NCBI RefSeq assembly: GCF_010093595.1
Contig: NW_022985446.1
Coordinates: 1,038,709 to 1,102,708, forward strand
Direction of reading: 5' to 3'
DNA from: Mytilinidion resinicola
Lineage: Eukaryota > Ascomycota > Dothideomycetes > Mytilinidiales > Mytilinidiaceae
Length of the DNA: 64,000 bases
Shown here: positions 1 to 11,572 of the stretch, piece by piece
How positions within the stretch are numbered: the first letter of the stretch is position 1
Layout of the letters: the number at the start of each line of letters is the position of its first letter
Position numbers and translations under genes: made by a program
The notes under the pieces: generated by a model
The model's input: the letters and a program-made list of their open reading frames with translations, nothing else
The model's database searches: none
Told to the model about the DNA's origin: nothing

Positions 1-183
1 GAATAATTAGGATTAAAGGTGCAGGGTCAGAATTGTTAGCTTCAAAAAAAGACAACGGAACACTTCTATCGATTCTGTCGAGTTTCAGCCCATTAAACGT
101 GATAAGAAGACTAGATTCTGGCACGACCACCACGTGTGGAGGTCTCTCGATATGGCTACTGTGTCTAACGCGGCCAGCTCTAT

Positions 184-855
184 TCAATCTCTATGGCGAA
201 AAAGGGTGTTCTGCACGATAGCGGAAGTCCGGGCACTACGAAGGAAGTTCAGGATGTTTTTGGAGGGAATAAGAGCTAGTATGTGGAATCCGTCGCTCTC
301 TAGAATGAGCTTAGTAAGGTTCGCGTACGCTCTCCAGAACTCCAATTTGCTGGTAGAGGAGTAGTCTATGTGAATACGGCTTTGCAAGTGTTTGCTCAGC
401 AGTCCAAGTAGACCGTATACCTCATCAACCGGTTTGGTGCTAAGCTTCCTCTGGACTGTACCAAGAAGACTGATATGTTATATGATCGAATCGGTTGGCT
501 TCTCCTTGCCCCATACATAGGACAAAGCATAGTACTCCGGTGGATTATCCATAGGAAAGCAGCTCAGGCTGCATACGACATCCTCGGACGAAGCGTTGAT
601 CCAGTAGACGCAGCGTCGAAGAATCGATCGGCTCATAACGGTGAGGATCCGGAAATGCCATTTTGAAGGAGAAGGATGACTCGACAACGGCGTGATACTG
701 AGCGTTTGTCGGAGATCAGGCTGGCACCACGAGAGCGTCACGTGATCATACAATTGGATGAAAGAATACCATTTCCTCTCGATCCAGGTACCATCTTGTC
801 GTTGATCTACTTGATGCACCAGAAGCCCCCGCTGATGTCGAGATAAGGTTAGCAA
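184..855 (-). pseudogene. HET-domain (heterokaryon incompatibility) gene relic
   Basis: Reading down the minus strand, one frame gives the typical opening of a fungal HET domain (PPEYYALSYVWG, near 500-540). It then meets a TAA at 480-478 and continues in the same frame into the block that normally follows the HET domain (DEVYGLLGL, then IHIDYS, then a helix ending near FHILAL). The middle of the domain, where HET proteins carry the WIDALCINQ-type core, is missing: the two blocks are separated by only about 20 codons instead of a couple of hundred. No ATG opens the frame. I therefore read it as a decayed copy with an internal deletion and an in-frame stop. HET proteins trigger cell death on fusion of unlike strains; this remnant is unlikely to work. 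Confidence 0.6.
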
Positions 856-1004
856 GACGTTGAAGAAACGGCAGAGTGGATGACGTTAGGGCCCTCGCTT
901 GCGCCCGCTGTTCCTGCATATAGAATCGCCAGCCTCAGGGCCGAAGATAGACAACTCCCCCCTCGACACCAACCCCGCGGGCCTGCGCCCTACACCTCGC
1001 CACC

Positions 1005-4000
1005 ATGAGTAATGACCCGCCAAAGCCGATGACTGACCAGGACGTCGTCGCCCTCGCCCGCGAGGCCATCGAAAACTCGCGCGAGGAGCACAAGCGCGCC
1101 GTCGCCGAAACCCCCGGCGCCTCCAAAGATCTCCGCCAGCAGCCCGGCATCACCATTGACTTGGGCCACAAGAACATCGTCAGCCTGCCCGACGAGGTCA
1201 TCGACGTGATCCGCACCGAGATCGAGCGGTACGTCCTTGCTGCGCTGATCTTTCCCGGCTTCACGACTTGGCTAACGCTCCCAGACTTGCCCTGTCGCAC
1301 AACAACCTCTCGAATCTCCCCTCCCGCCTGCCAGAATGCCGCCGTCTGCGCTATCTAAACGTCCGCTATAATTCACTGCGCGAGATCCCTTTGCCCGTTT
1401 GTCTTCCTGACTCTGAAGGTCGAAGAAACAGAAATTGACAGTCTACAGATCATGCAGATGACCGCGCTAGAGATATTGGACGTCAGCAAGAACAAGATCA
1501 AAGTCATACCGGAGGGAATTTCAAATCTTATATCCCTGAAAGTTCTAGCTATACAAAAGAACAAGATCGAGAGGCTGCCTGTCGGTCTCGGAGACATAAG
1601 CAGTCTGCAGGTCTTGAAGCTCGACGGGAACCCCATTGTTTTCCCTCCGCCACACGTCTGTACAATCAACGACAACGCTCCTTCACCGTCAAATGATAAT
1701 GAGAAGGATGCGGTTATTGCGACGCAGGTCAAGAAGTATATGAGGCAATACGCGAGTGATATCTCGAACAAGCAGAGGCGGAGGGTGGAGGCTGAGGGAA
1801 GCGAAAGGTTCGACTCATAGACTTTGGTTGCTTGAACAACACTGACGGACCACAGCGAGAGTAACGTGGAGACGCCACGCCCCTCCAAACGAGCAGTAAA
1901 CGGCCGCTTCCCAGTGAAGCCAAGTATCAGCAATTTGGACATTTTTGCTGGGCCCGTGAACGAGCAATCAGGCTACCAGACAGGACTCTACCCATCTGAG
2001 CCAAGGTTGGAGGCTTCGCCCGGAGTACCTCCACCGATCCCTACTCGCTCGCACTATCGAGAGCAGTCTCAGCAGAACAGCAATCTCTCTCGAGGACCCC
2101 CGGTTGCGCCTCTGGTTTTATCCAATGGCAACAATGAGCGCAATCGTAGTCAGAGCGAAGGTGCAGGGTCTGCAACTATTAGAGCTAAGAGAATGGGGAT
2201 CTACACGCACAAAACATCGGATCTAGGGCCAGTAGACGAACTGAGACGAAACAGCCATTTCCGCGGCTTCAGCCAAGGCCTCGTCTTATCAAGTAATGGG
2301 GCCAACGCCGGCAACTCAGGACCAGCAACTGCCGGTGTTTATGGCGATATGGGGACTCAGCGACCTCTCATTCATCGGCCACTTTCAGATCTGCTGGAAC
2401 ATAAGCGACGATCCCGCGCTCCGGATGTCGTCGTTGAGGCCGCTAAGAGCTTCTTGTACGCAATGTCACAGTTGCACGACACTATGCTCAGTTTGGTGCG
2501 CGCCATCAAGAAGGATAGAAGTCGAGGGGGGTATCGCAAGGAGGAACTTCCACGCCGGTTTACAATTGCATATCTGCAGATCAAGAAACTAAGCGAACTA
2601 CTCCGACGCTTCGATACTCTCGCCGAGGAGGATGAGGAAGACGCACATAAGCTCTCAGCTTCCATCCATCAGACTTGCCAGAAGTCTCTCGCCCAATTCC
2701 TGCTAGTCAATGTCCTGATAGCGGAAAACGCACAGGCAATCGGAAGTGAAGGAGACCCGCGGTTCATGCGGTCTTTCCTATTTCTGCAAACTGGCAGTAT
2801 GATCGAGCTTCGGAAGGCATGTGAGGTGCTGGGTGTAAACTTCAAAGGAACGCCAACTACGGGACGCAAGCCGCAGAGCTCGAATCGGTCCATGCCTCCA
2901 GCTCGAGAACCTCGGCCCCTGGTTGTTAGACGATTTCAAACGACCCCCCCAAGTCAACGAACGGCTCAGTATGCAATGCCTCCTCCGGTATCACTACACA
3001 GCAACGAAAGCAGCCGAACCAACACTTTAACGAGTATCAGCGCAGCAACTCCGAGATCTGGAGAGTCATTTTTGACTACCTCAACCATCTCACGCACAAA
3101 TACGATGCAAAGCAGTTTCGACGATCCAGACGAAGAGGCGCAGTTTGATCGCATATATATCAAACTGAAGACAGCATGCGATCAATGCCTAAAGAACGTA
3201 CCCCAGATCCTACGTTCCTTCCGGAGGACGTACGAGACGGAACGGTCTAGACTTGATTCCGAAGATCTGAAAATGAAGGTCCTGATGAAGCTCATCGAGA
3301 CGGCAGAGTCGGTTGTTGGGGTTGCTAGGACCTTGAGCGAGAGGCTCTCAGAAATCAAGCTGAAGGATGCTGTGGCCAGGAGTCAACGCGATTTCTGGCA
3401 ACAATGCACTCTTCTTACAAAGGTTGGTGCTGTTTTTTTGACTTGGGTCAGGTATCTTCCTATCCTTCGATTTCCTCCAATACTCACATTTATAGGCTTG
3501 GAACGACATGGCCGCTGCTATCGCCGGAGACGGCCGAAAAGTAGGCCTTCTCGCCGAGGACGTCAAGATTCTTATGAAACCCACCCATCACGCCGTCAAA
3601 GACGCCGGACTCATGATCAACAACTCATCATGGTCCTATCTAGCGCATTCAGCACCTAACGCGGGCGGGTCGATGGGCCCCCCTGGTCTCCAATCGCTAA
3701 CCTCAAAGACCCAACCGCCAAAATTCTACAGCAATCAATCCAGCTTTAGCGCCGGTCATGGACCTGGCTTTCCAGGGCCAATCAACACCTCCATCACCCC
3801 AGCTGCGTCTACCTATTCAGCCATCTCCAATTACTCCGCAACCTCGTTCACCAGCCAGAGCAGCGCGGGCGGCAGCTCAATGGGCTACGTCACGCCGGTC
3901 CCCGCGACTCCGCTCAGCGCAGCCCTCGGAGCTGCGGCTCAAGCGACGGTCCCGAATACGCCGAACCAGCTCCCGGGGCAGAACAACACGGGCCCGTTTG

Positions 4001-4059
4001 CGGGTAACGTGTTTGAGCGCGCAGATCGGCTGGCCCAGCAGCCGTATAGGCGGATTTGA
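1005..4059 (+). CDS. sog2: SOG2-type leucine-rich-repeat protein of the RAM/MOR kinase network
   Basis: Exons: 1005-1228, 1285-1396, 1449-1807, 1856-3422, 3496-4059; 941 aa. The ATG sits in a good Kozak context (CGCCACCATG). Residues about 50-190 form leucine-rich repeats (LALSHNNLSNLP, LRYLNVRYNSLREIP, LEILDVSKNKIKVIP, LKVLAIQKNKIERLP). A Ser/Pro-rich linker follows, then the long helical SOG2 domain from about residue 300 (VVEAAKSFLYAMSQLHDTML onward) that reaches into the last exon; the C-terminal tail is Ser/Thr/Pro-rich and disordered. In yeasts Sog2 binds the Kic1/Nak1 kinase and acts in the RAM pathway that controls Cbk1/Orb6, polarity and cell separation. All intron phases match, and the first three introns (48-56 bp) fall in or beside the LRR block. 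It converges with the Tag1-like gene, with repeats in the gap. Confidence 0.9.
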
Positions 4060-4640
4060 GAGTCGAGAGGAATGAGAGGTTCTCTAAAGTATGTTTTGTA
4101 CATCTATTTCCTTTTTTCATACAACCTTTTCCTCTATTGAATCTGTATCTTGTTAGCGATGGCGTTCTGGGCGGTCTTCTTTTTTATTGAGGGATTCGGG
4201 GGCGGGGCACTTGGTATGGCAGGCTTGCCTGACTGGCTTGGGTGTCCGGGTGTGCTTTGGACGGGCTACTGGGCATGATCGTACGTCGGCTCGGAGGGGT
4301 TTCGGCGGTCTGGGAGCTGGGTTTTGGTGCCGCTTGGATTGTCTGGGATTCTGGGAAACCAGATGGATAGCGACGATACGGAGGGTCCGTGAATGGCTAG
4401 CCCTTTAATGGATCCTGTCGTCTATGGACGAATTCCAGTGAGGGTATCTACTGAAATGCATACTATAATATACTGAAATGCATACTATAATACTGAAATG
4501 CATATGATAAGCTTGCAGTCCTGCTTTGTGTGTAATATGATTTCACACCGGATACGGCTTGTATATCGTGGTGAGACTAAGCGTGAATCTCGTATGGGGG
4601 GAGTAGTGGTAGAGTTGAGATCGACGGGAGCGAGCATGTC
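4060..4640. other. 3' flank of sog2, no gene seen
   Basis: No coding potential is seen. The stretch probably includes the sog2 3' UTR and ends in a short tandem repeat listed separately. Confidence 0.5.
4449..4510. repeat. Short tandem repeat, about 20-22 bp unit, three copies
   Basis: Three consecutive copies of TACTGAAATGCATACTATAA (the last one diverged) lie head to tail. The unit is AT-rich and looks like a minisatellite. Confidence 0.8.
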
Positions 4641-5230
4641 TCCGGTAGGAGCGAGCTATTGCATCCTATTCGCGCCTGATTCTAAGTATGTTCCGAACAC
4701 TTCAAATCAGGTCCTAGAAAGAAAGTAAAGTTGGCACTGGCGAGATGTATAAGCAGGAGCCAGTCCGTGCGATTTGAACTCAGTTTTGGTATGTTATTGA
4801 CGAAGACCCCAGATTAGGCCCCTGCAAAAGGCATGATTTTGAGGTCGCGAGATGTGTGAACGGGAGCCAGTCCGTGTGATTTAGACCTGATTTGGGCATA
4901 TTATTGGTGTAGTTTGCGAATCAGACTATTTGGAAGTATCAATTGCCGAAGATCCTGAATTGGGCCATCGACGTAGAGTTGATTTGGGTGTAGTGAGATA
5001 TATGAAGTGGAGCTAGTCCGTGTGATTTGAACTTGATTTCGGCATTTTATTGGAGTGAGCTCTAGATTAGACCACGGTAAAAAGTTTGATTCTGAGGTAG
5101 CGAGATGTGGTAACGGGAGCCAGTCCGTGCGATTTGGATTCGACTTTGGCGCATTATTGACGTGGCTTGTAGATCAAACCACGGGTTTCGGACACTTTCA
5201 AGAAGCATGAAGGGGACGAGAGATACTCCG
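4640..5230 (+). repeat. 107-bp repeat family, locus 1
   Basis: The core GAGCCAGTCCGTGCGATTT and the downstream motif GGCATGTTATTGACG recur. Taking the first G of GGAGCC as marker, copies start at 4756, 4863, 5009 and 5116, with weak copies near 4648 and 5219. Spacings are about 108, 107, 146, 107 and 103, so the third is one unit plus 39 bp. Copies are preceded by GCGAGATGTATAA-like sequence and followed by a variable second half with GCTTGTAGATCA-like text. Core differences are often C/T or G/A changes (GCTAGTCCGTG, GTGTGATTT). The locus sits between the 3' ends of sog2 and the Tag1-like gene. No frame is open through it. Confidence 0.85.
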
Positions 5231-5541
5231 CTATCATTCCACTGCAGAATATGTTCTTATTAGTAAGTGTGATGACTGGTTGAACCGGACAGACTGCGAT
5301 GGATGTCAGACCTTGCAGGAACAGGCGTCGTAAAAATATGTACGATTGTCGCCGTTTTGATGCCGCATATGTATGTACCTAAATCACGACGTGAACCTAG
5401 CCAGCCTAAGCCAAACCAATCCCAACCAAACCAATCGAATCCAATCCCAGACGCCTACAAGCCTAAATTACCAAGTCCAACCCAAGACCGAATCGACCAC
5501 ATACAAGTTTCAAGTACATATCTCCCAAAGTGTCGTCATCC
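5230..5541. other. 3' flank of the Tag1-like gene
   Basis: A simple-sequence stretch of CCAAACCAATCC type lies near 5405-5450. No gene is seen. It probably contains the 3' UTR of the minus-strand gene that ends at 5542. Confidence 0.4.
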
Positions 5542-8413
5542 CTAAAGCCTCACATTCGCCCCAATTCCCTTCCCCTGATACCAAATCCTCTGATTCCACA
5601 AGCCAACACGGACGCCCACCTCTGCGAATGCGCTAAGCTTCAGCTGCCCACCCAGCGCTTTGCGGATGGCGTCGTAGCCCACACCGCCAATGCTCCAGTC
5701 TACAGGCAAACGGGGAGACTCCGATAGCCCCGGTGGGACAGCGAAGGGGAGATCGTAGAGGATCTTTCCAGCGGGGTCGCCCTCGTAAAAGGAGGTGGCG
5801 TTGAGGTGGGTGATATAGAGGGTAGTGGTAGAGAGAGGAGATGCTAGGGTAAAGATGGCGGTGCTGGAGATGAGGTGCATCTGCGGGATGTTAGGACTCA
5901 TGATTGGCGATGAAGGGTTGGGGGACGGGGTTGATGATACGTACAGTGGCGTCTTTGATGAAGTGGGGGCCGTCGTTTTCGGGCTCATCGGGGTCGTCGC
6001 CGTCGGAAGGTTTCTTAGGGCTGCTAAGGGAGGGGGTTGGGAGGTTGATGCCGAAAGCTGAGAGTGCGAAGCCAAGAGCGGGTTGCGCGGGGATAGTACC
6101 GTTGTGAGTTTTCAGTGTCAGGGTAGTGTTGTAGCCTAGTTTTGTAAGTATTGCGAAGAGTGTGATGGGTAGAGTGAGTTACCTGAGATGTACTGAGATA
6201 GTAACTCTCTGCCGACAGTCTTGCCTTTCTCCCCGCTATTACCAAATGGATCATATACTGCCGTGATAGTGACGTTGGTGTTGTTGCCAGGAACGACCAA
6301 GACGTTAGTGGCAGTCGCCGATCCAAGTATAGTATCATTCACAAGGATATTGATGTTGAAGTACGGCACTGTCGCAGAGTAGTTGGTGGGATTGGTAAAG
6401 TTCACTTCAGCTTGCAGCGTGAGGGACGTGGCACCCGTGTCAAGAATTTTCAAATTTCCAATTTTGGGAGACAAGGAGCCGATTGAGTCTCCATCCTTTC
6501 CAATTGCTACGCCGAAACGATGAATTAGCAATGCAGCGGTCGTTGCAAATTCGAGGTCGGGTTACGAACGTTTGACAGGTACCGTTCCCTCCGCTGGAAT
6601 CTGCCGCACCGCAAACTTGCCCATTGGGGTGTCCATTTCTATATCTACGTCGGCCTTGACTGTCAGGTAGATTGCTTCTCCTCCGAAGATGAGAGCTGAC
6701 ACGACCTCGCTGAACAAATCGTCGTCGGTGATTTCCAATGGGGCCTTTTTTACGGCCGATTCGACTAGTAATGAGGCTCCCTCATCGTCATGGCCATCAA
6801 TCCTTGAGGAGCTAGCCTTCTGCCATTTGTCCAGATGCAATATGCCTAGCTTCCTCTTCTTGTAGAACACGTCCGCGATCGCTCGAACGCGGCTAACATT
6901 GAGTGGGAAGTTCATCTCTTCTGGGAGTCCCACCAACACTTTGATGGTAGCGGAAATTTGTGGCTGTGACTCCGGAGTACCAGGGTCAGCAAAAAGCTCA
7001 GGGAGGCTGAATTTGACATCTTCGAGAGAGAAGTTCTTGATCAGATGGCCCATGCTCTTTCCTGCAAATGGAAGTGGAACGGTGATATCTTTGAGAAGGT
7101 CTCGGGTCCACTGAGGCGTCTTGGGGTCCGGGAATTTGCAACAGTTGATATAAATTGTGGCATCCTCTCCGTGGATATATTTGCCTAAAAAGGTATCTAG
7201 AGGTGACTTGAGTGAGTTCGGGCATGCGGAGGTGAGGGCATCGGGCAGTGAGTCGACACTGCCAGTAACATTGACTTCGAGATCTGTTTTCGGTTCGACG
7301 TGCAGTGGAGTAGTCTCTGCCTCGCCGACCTTGATATATGAATCCGTTGGCATGCAGTTATCGACCATAACATCCACCGAAACAGGCGGCACGATAAAGT
7401 CGACAAGATAATCGTTTTTCACCGTGACGGAGACATCTGCCCCCATCCCTTTGGATCCATTATTGGCTTCTCGGAGATTGAGTTTGTTGATATCGTACCG
7501 AGGAAGCGAAGGAACGTCGTTTCCTGTGGAAGAGGGACTATTAGTATCACTGATGTATCAGTGGCCAAAACCCACGATGTGAAAATAACCTACCTTCAAA
7601 GAGCATCGATTCTTCAATGATCTGGTCACCCAAATGGAAGATGCCAGACTTCAAGGGCACTCTAGCCTTGCCTTTTACTCGCAGTTGGCCCAGACGACCC
7701 TCCATCCAGTCATTGGCGATATTGCGGATTCCATCAAAAGAACCAGGTACCAAGTTCGCGAAGAAAGAGACATGAGTGGTATGTCCATTTCGAATGTTGA
7801 CCTTGATCCCGGGTATCCTCGCAGTCCCGACTAGGATATTTCCGTACTCTGGAAGGTACACCTCGACGTCGGATGGTCCGCTTTCAACCTCTTTCGCGAT
7901 CCATGTCCCAAACTTCCCGATATCCCGGGTCGACTTCTTCTTAACTTTGGAAGCGTCCAACTTAAAGTCGCCCTCAACTTGTACTCTGACTCCAGTCTTC
8001 GTCAATGAGTCCAGGGAGAGCTTGGTGGGCTTGAAGTCCACGGCCTGCGTGGCATACTCCTCGACCGCTGCGGGGGCGAAGAAGCCGACCAGCATGATGA
8101 TAATGACGACCAAGCATAATAAAAATAGAGCGACGATACTGGGCCATCTTCGCTTGCCCTTGGCGGATGGTTTGGAGCCAGACCGGCCGGTCAGTGATCG
8201 CAAGAGGGCTGTTGCTGCGCCGGTCGGGTGGTCGTGGGGCGGGGTATCTTCATCATCATCACTCTCGTTTCGTGCCAATAGTGGTGTTTCCTCCGTAGAC
8301 CTGCTAGAAGGTTGTGATGGTGAGGATGGTGAGGATTTCTTCGACTGTTGGGAGGCTGGTCGTGATGAGGGCGTGGGCATGGCACTCCACGCATCGTTTG
8401 AAGCTTCGGCCAT
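5542..8413 (-). CDS. Tag1-like vacuolar membrane protein with LEA/DUF3712-type repeats
   Basis: Exons on the minus strand: 8413-7594, 7523-6570, 6506-6183, 6135-5945, 5880-5542; 875 aa. A Ser/Pro-rich cytosolic head contains EETPLL (about 41-46), which fits an acidic di-leucine AP-3 vacuole-sorting signal. One membrane segment follows at about 92-112, and then a long, beta-rich lumenal part with LEA-like modules (for example near NVRYN-type and VTVKNDYLVDF sequence) and several NxT/S sites. This plan matches the Tag1/YLR173W group of fungal type II vacuolar proteins, which database entries often call 'pre-rRNA processing protein'; nothing here suggests rRNA work. The splice sites are clear, such as GTACGT...CCTAACATCCCGCAG before the last exon. 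The gene is divergent from argB. Confidence 0.75.
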
Positions 8414-8808
8414 GATGATCGGAGATGTGCTTCGTGGAAAGAGTTACAACATCATCTGTCTAGAAGAACGTGGTAAGAACGTGTCGTGGGTATAGGTGGA
8501 GTGGTTGCGTGCAGGATAGGGCAAGATGCCAGAAGGCCGGGCGGCTTGGTGACGACAAGGACAGAGCAGCCAAGCCAAGCCAAGCCAAGACCTCAGCCAC
8601 TCCCAGGAACGAGGCCGTGCTGCCGTCGCGCCAGCTCATTGTTGTTTCAGACGGCTGCGGCCGATGCAGCGCCATGCAGAATCGACCCTGCAGTGTTTCT
8701 GCCCACACGCCTCCCTAATCGCCCTGGTGATTCGCTCTCCATGTGATGCGGACTGCACATGCAACTCCACCATGAAGGCCCCTTGGCCTGACGATGCGGG
8801 CGCGATAG

Positions 8809-8813
8809 CCAAT
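8809..8813 (+). promoter_or_regulatory. CCAAT box upstream of argB
   Basis: GCCAATCA lies about 180 bp before the argB ATG, a usual distance for the fungal HAP/CBF complex. Confidence 0.4.
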
Positions 8814-8834
8814 CAAGGCCGTGCAGTTGGCGAT

Positions 8835-8839
8835 CCAAT
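8835..8839 (+). promoter_or_regulatory. Second CCAAT box upstream of argB
   Basis: ATCCAATCA lies 26 bp after the first CCAAT box, in the same orientation. Confidence 0.4.
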
Positions 8840-8992
8840 CACCTTGCCTTCTCCAGATTCTGATGTGACGCATGCGCCCTAAATTTTACAGCTCCCGGCC
8901 AGAACGCGACTGACCCTTCTCCCCAAAAGGACCACGACACCCTCAATTGTAGCTACTAGAGCTCGAATTGGTCTCAAGACGCCCATACCACA

Positions 8993-10197
8993 ATGCCTCC
9001 GCTCCGACCAGCCCCCAAAGCTCTTCGAAGCTGGACAAAAGCTCCAGTCCGGGCTTGCTCTTCCCCCGCCAGCCCACCAACCTCACCCTTCGCGCCTCGA
9101 CATTTCCTCTCGATAGCCGACCTTACGCCTCAGGAACTCACTTCTCTCGTCCGAAATGCCCACAAACACAAACAAGCTATCAAATCCGGCTCCATACCGA
9201 ACAACCTGCTGGGGGCTTTGGCGGGAAAGACTGTAGCCATGACCTTCAACAAGCGCAGTACTCGGACGAGGGTGTCGACGGAGGCTGCAGTGGCTACTAT
9301 GGGGGGACATCCCATGTTCTTGGGCAAAGAAGATATTCAATTAGGCGTAAGAAGCCCCGGAGCGTCTAACTGTTGAGGTATTCCTTGTCATACATGTTTT
9401 AACTGAACACCCGAACACAGGTCAATGAATCAGTCATGGATACCGCCCTTATTATATCTAGCATGACGTCCGCCATAGTCGCCCGTGTTGGTCCCCACTC
9501 CGAAGTCGCAGACCTCGCAAAGCATTCCACCGTCCCCGTCATCAACGCCCTCTGCAATGACTACCACCCCCTCCAGCACCTCGCAGACCTGCTCACTATC
9601 ACTGAAACGCGAACTGCAACTTCGGGACCTACTCTTGGACTAGAAGGACTCAAGATTGCCTGGGTCGGCGATTCGAACAATGTGCTCTACGACATGTGCA
9701 TCGGTGCCATGAAGCTGGGCATAACCATGGCAGTGGCTACGCCGCCCGCCTACTCTATCCCGAAGCACATGAAGGAAATCATACAATCGCAGGCTGCTAC
9801 TGCACCACGACCTGGCACGCTTACGGAGACAACAGTGCCGGAAGAGGCTATCCGTGATGCAGATATCATTGTGACTGATACGTGGATCTCTATGGGACAA
9901 GAGGCTGAGGCTAAGGAGCGCCTGAGGGCGTTTGCGGGATACCAGGTCACAAACGAGTTAGCGCAGAGGGCTGGGGCGAAAGAGGACTGGCAGTTCATGC
10001 ACTGTCTCCCTAGGCATCAGGAGGAGGTCAACGATGAGGTCTTTTATGGGCCTAGGTCAGTGGTGTTCAGGGAGGGCGAGAACAGGCTATGGACTATGAT
10101 CTGTAAGTTACCTCCAACGACAGTTTTGAGAATCGAAGACTGACTGCTACCAGCGGCATTGGAGTCTTTCGTTGTCAATAAGGGTAAGATTGTGTGA
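8993..10197 (+). CDS. argB: Ornithine carbamoyltransferase, mitochondrial
   Basis: Exons: 8993-9346, 9421-10102, 10154-10197; 359 aa, the usual fungal length. It makes citrulline from ornithine and carbamoyl phosphate in arginine synthesis, in the mitochondrial matrix. The first 35 residues or so are rich in Arg, Ser and Pro with almost no acidic residues, as in a targeting peptide. The carbamoyl-phosphate loop STRTR is present (FNKRSTRTRVSTE), as are the ornithine-side DTWISMG motif and the HCLPRH motif with its reactive Cys. The last exon encodes only SALESFVVNKGKIV, with a standard CTACCAG acceptor. A remnant F-box-like frame follows on the same strand. Confidence 0.95.
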
Positions 10198-10526
10198 GAA
10201 GCTTTGTTAATGCGTCCTTAGCTTTGGAGTTCTGGAGTTTGCGAATGTTTTCAACCCCAGGAGAGCGCAAAAGTTATTCGGATTCTTGCACATAGCCATT
10301 TTATCTTTATCTACTAATTTTAGTGGCATTGAACTTTCACTTTTGACTTTTCATGTGGGGGTGAGCAACTCGAACTTCTTTTTCCAGCTCGCGGCGTACC
10401 ACGGTCGACCCAAAATATTAACCAGGCCCATTTCCAACCCAGTGGAGCTGCGTCTATTTCTGCGCCGCACATTGTTTTCTCTTGTCTCAAAACTCAACCG
10501 CTAACCGCCACGGACCGAGCACTCTT
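10198..10526. other. 3' flank of argB, no gene seen
   Basis: AT-rich and without a supported feature. It could hide a first exon of the F-box-like frame, but I found no convincing one. Confidence 0.4.
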
Positions 10527-11572
10527 GATCTTCGTTTTGTTGTGCACTTGGCCTCCTGCTCTATCTATACGTCTCCGAATCCAAGGGACTTGACTCTTCC
10601 CTCTGCGCCGACATAGAATCATCCACATACCGCGTTCTGCACTGTCCCGACCTCCTCGAAAACATCATCTCACAAGCCGGAGCGCCCTACCTCCTATGCT
10701 ACAGGCGCGTCAGCAAGTTCTGGGCCGAAACCATCAACACCTCCCCCATCATCCAGCACGCCGTGTGGACACGGTGGCTACCGCGACTAGAGACCCAGAC
10801 CCAGCTTACAGTTCGCAGCATTGCACCAGAAGAGTGTTTTGACCCCAGCTCATACCCACTAGTCCTACTAGTTATCCCACTCAGTATCCTGTCTCCCCGA
10901 CCCGCTATCCAGCTCGCTACCCAGCTGTTCCCCCCATTCGCGGTCGACCTATGTAAAACATGCTTCTACCGCCACGAGCACGTTCATCCGCTCCTACGGA
11001 GAACCCCACCGACATGGCTCGTTTCGTACTTCTTGCCGCAAAAGGGAAAAGGATCACATTGCTGGTCCCTAGCTGCGCACCAAACACCGCAACTCACCCT
11101 CCTTACGCCCTTCTCTCTGAAACCGAGAAAGCTCCCCATCGACCAAACCACTGGCTCATGGCGCGACGCATACGCCATAGTCCCCCCCGTATCGAAAATC
11201 TACGTCCTTGGCGACCCTGAAAATGGCATGGTTGCCAGCACGAGCAGGATCGTGACCGCCGGCCACTCCGACGGCGTTCGTGTGAGCCAGGTATTCGATG
11301 CTATACTAGACATCAGGAAGGCAGAGATGCACCGTAGAAGAGAGCGTGTGAGCACCGTCGCGTGGGTAATTATGCTTCTCGTGGCTGCGGGCGTTTTGCT
11401 ACGGGATTGCTGCCAGTTCTTGGTGGCGAACTAGACACGCAAGTTGGGGTTCGGTGAGCGCGTGAAGCTGGCGTACGAAATAGTACCCTCGCATAAGGCG
11501 CTCAAGAGCTTTGGGACCTGTAAGGCCTTTGTGGAAACGGTGCTGGGGCTACTGGGGCTACTGGGGGTATGA
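10527..11572 (+). pseudogene. F-box-like protein gene, probably broken
   Basis: One frame is open from about 10527 to a TAG at 11432-11434. It starts without ATG but contains an F-box-like segment (near 10645-10770: PDLLENIISQ, then YRRVSKFWAETINTSPIIQ) and, later, the SWRD...PPV block that fungal F-box proteins carry (near 11155-11195). A hydrophobic stretch precedes the TAG (VAWVIMLLVAAGVLL). The same frame then continues to a TGA at 11570-11572 for 45 more codons. F-box proteins recruit substrates to SCF ubiquitin ligases. The missing start and internal stop suggest a pseudogene; a missed upstream exon is the alternative. Confidence 0.45.

Larger units (their letters stand above)
8414..8992. 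promoter_or_regulatory. Divergent promoter region, Tag1-like gene / argB
   Basis: This 579-bp gap separates two start codons. It contains an AAGCC pentamer run near 8568-8589 and two CCAAT boxes nearer argB. No perfect TGASTCA site for the general amino-acid control factor is visible. Confidence 0.5.

Noticed and set aside
4740..5215. tRNA-derived SINE
   Set aside because: On the minus strand one copy has GTTCAAATC, which fits a Pol III B box, but other copies lose it and no A box, tail or target-site duplication is seen.
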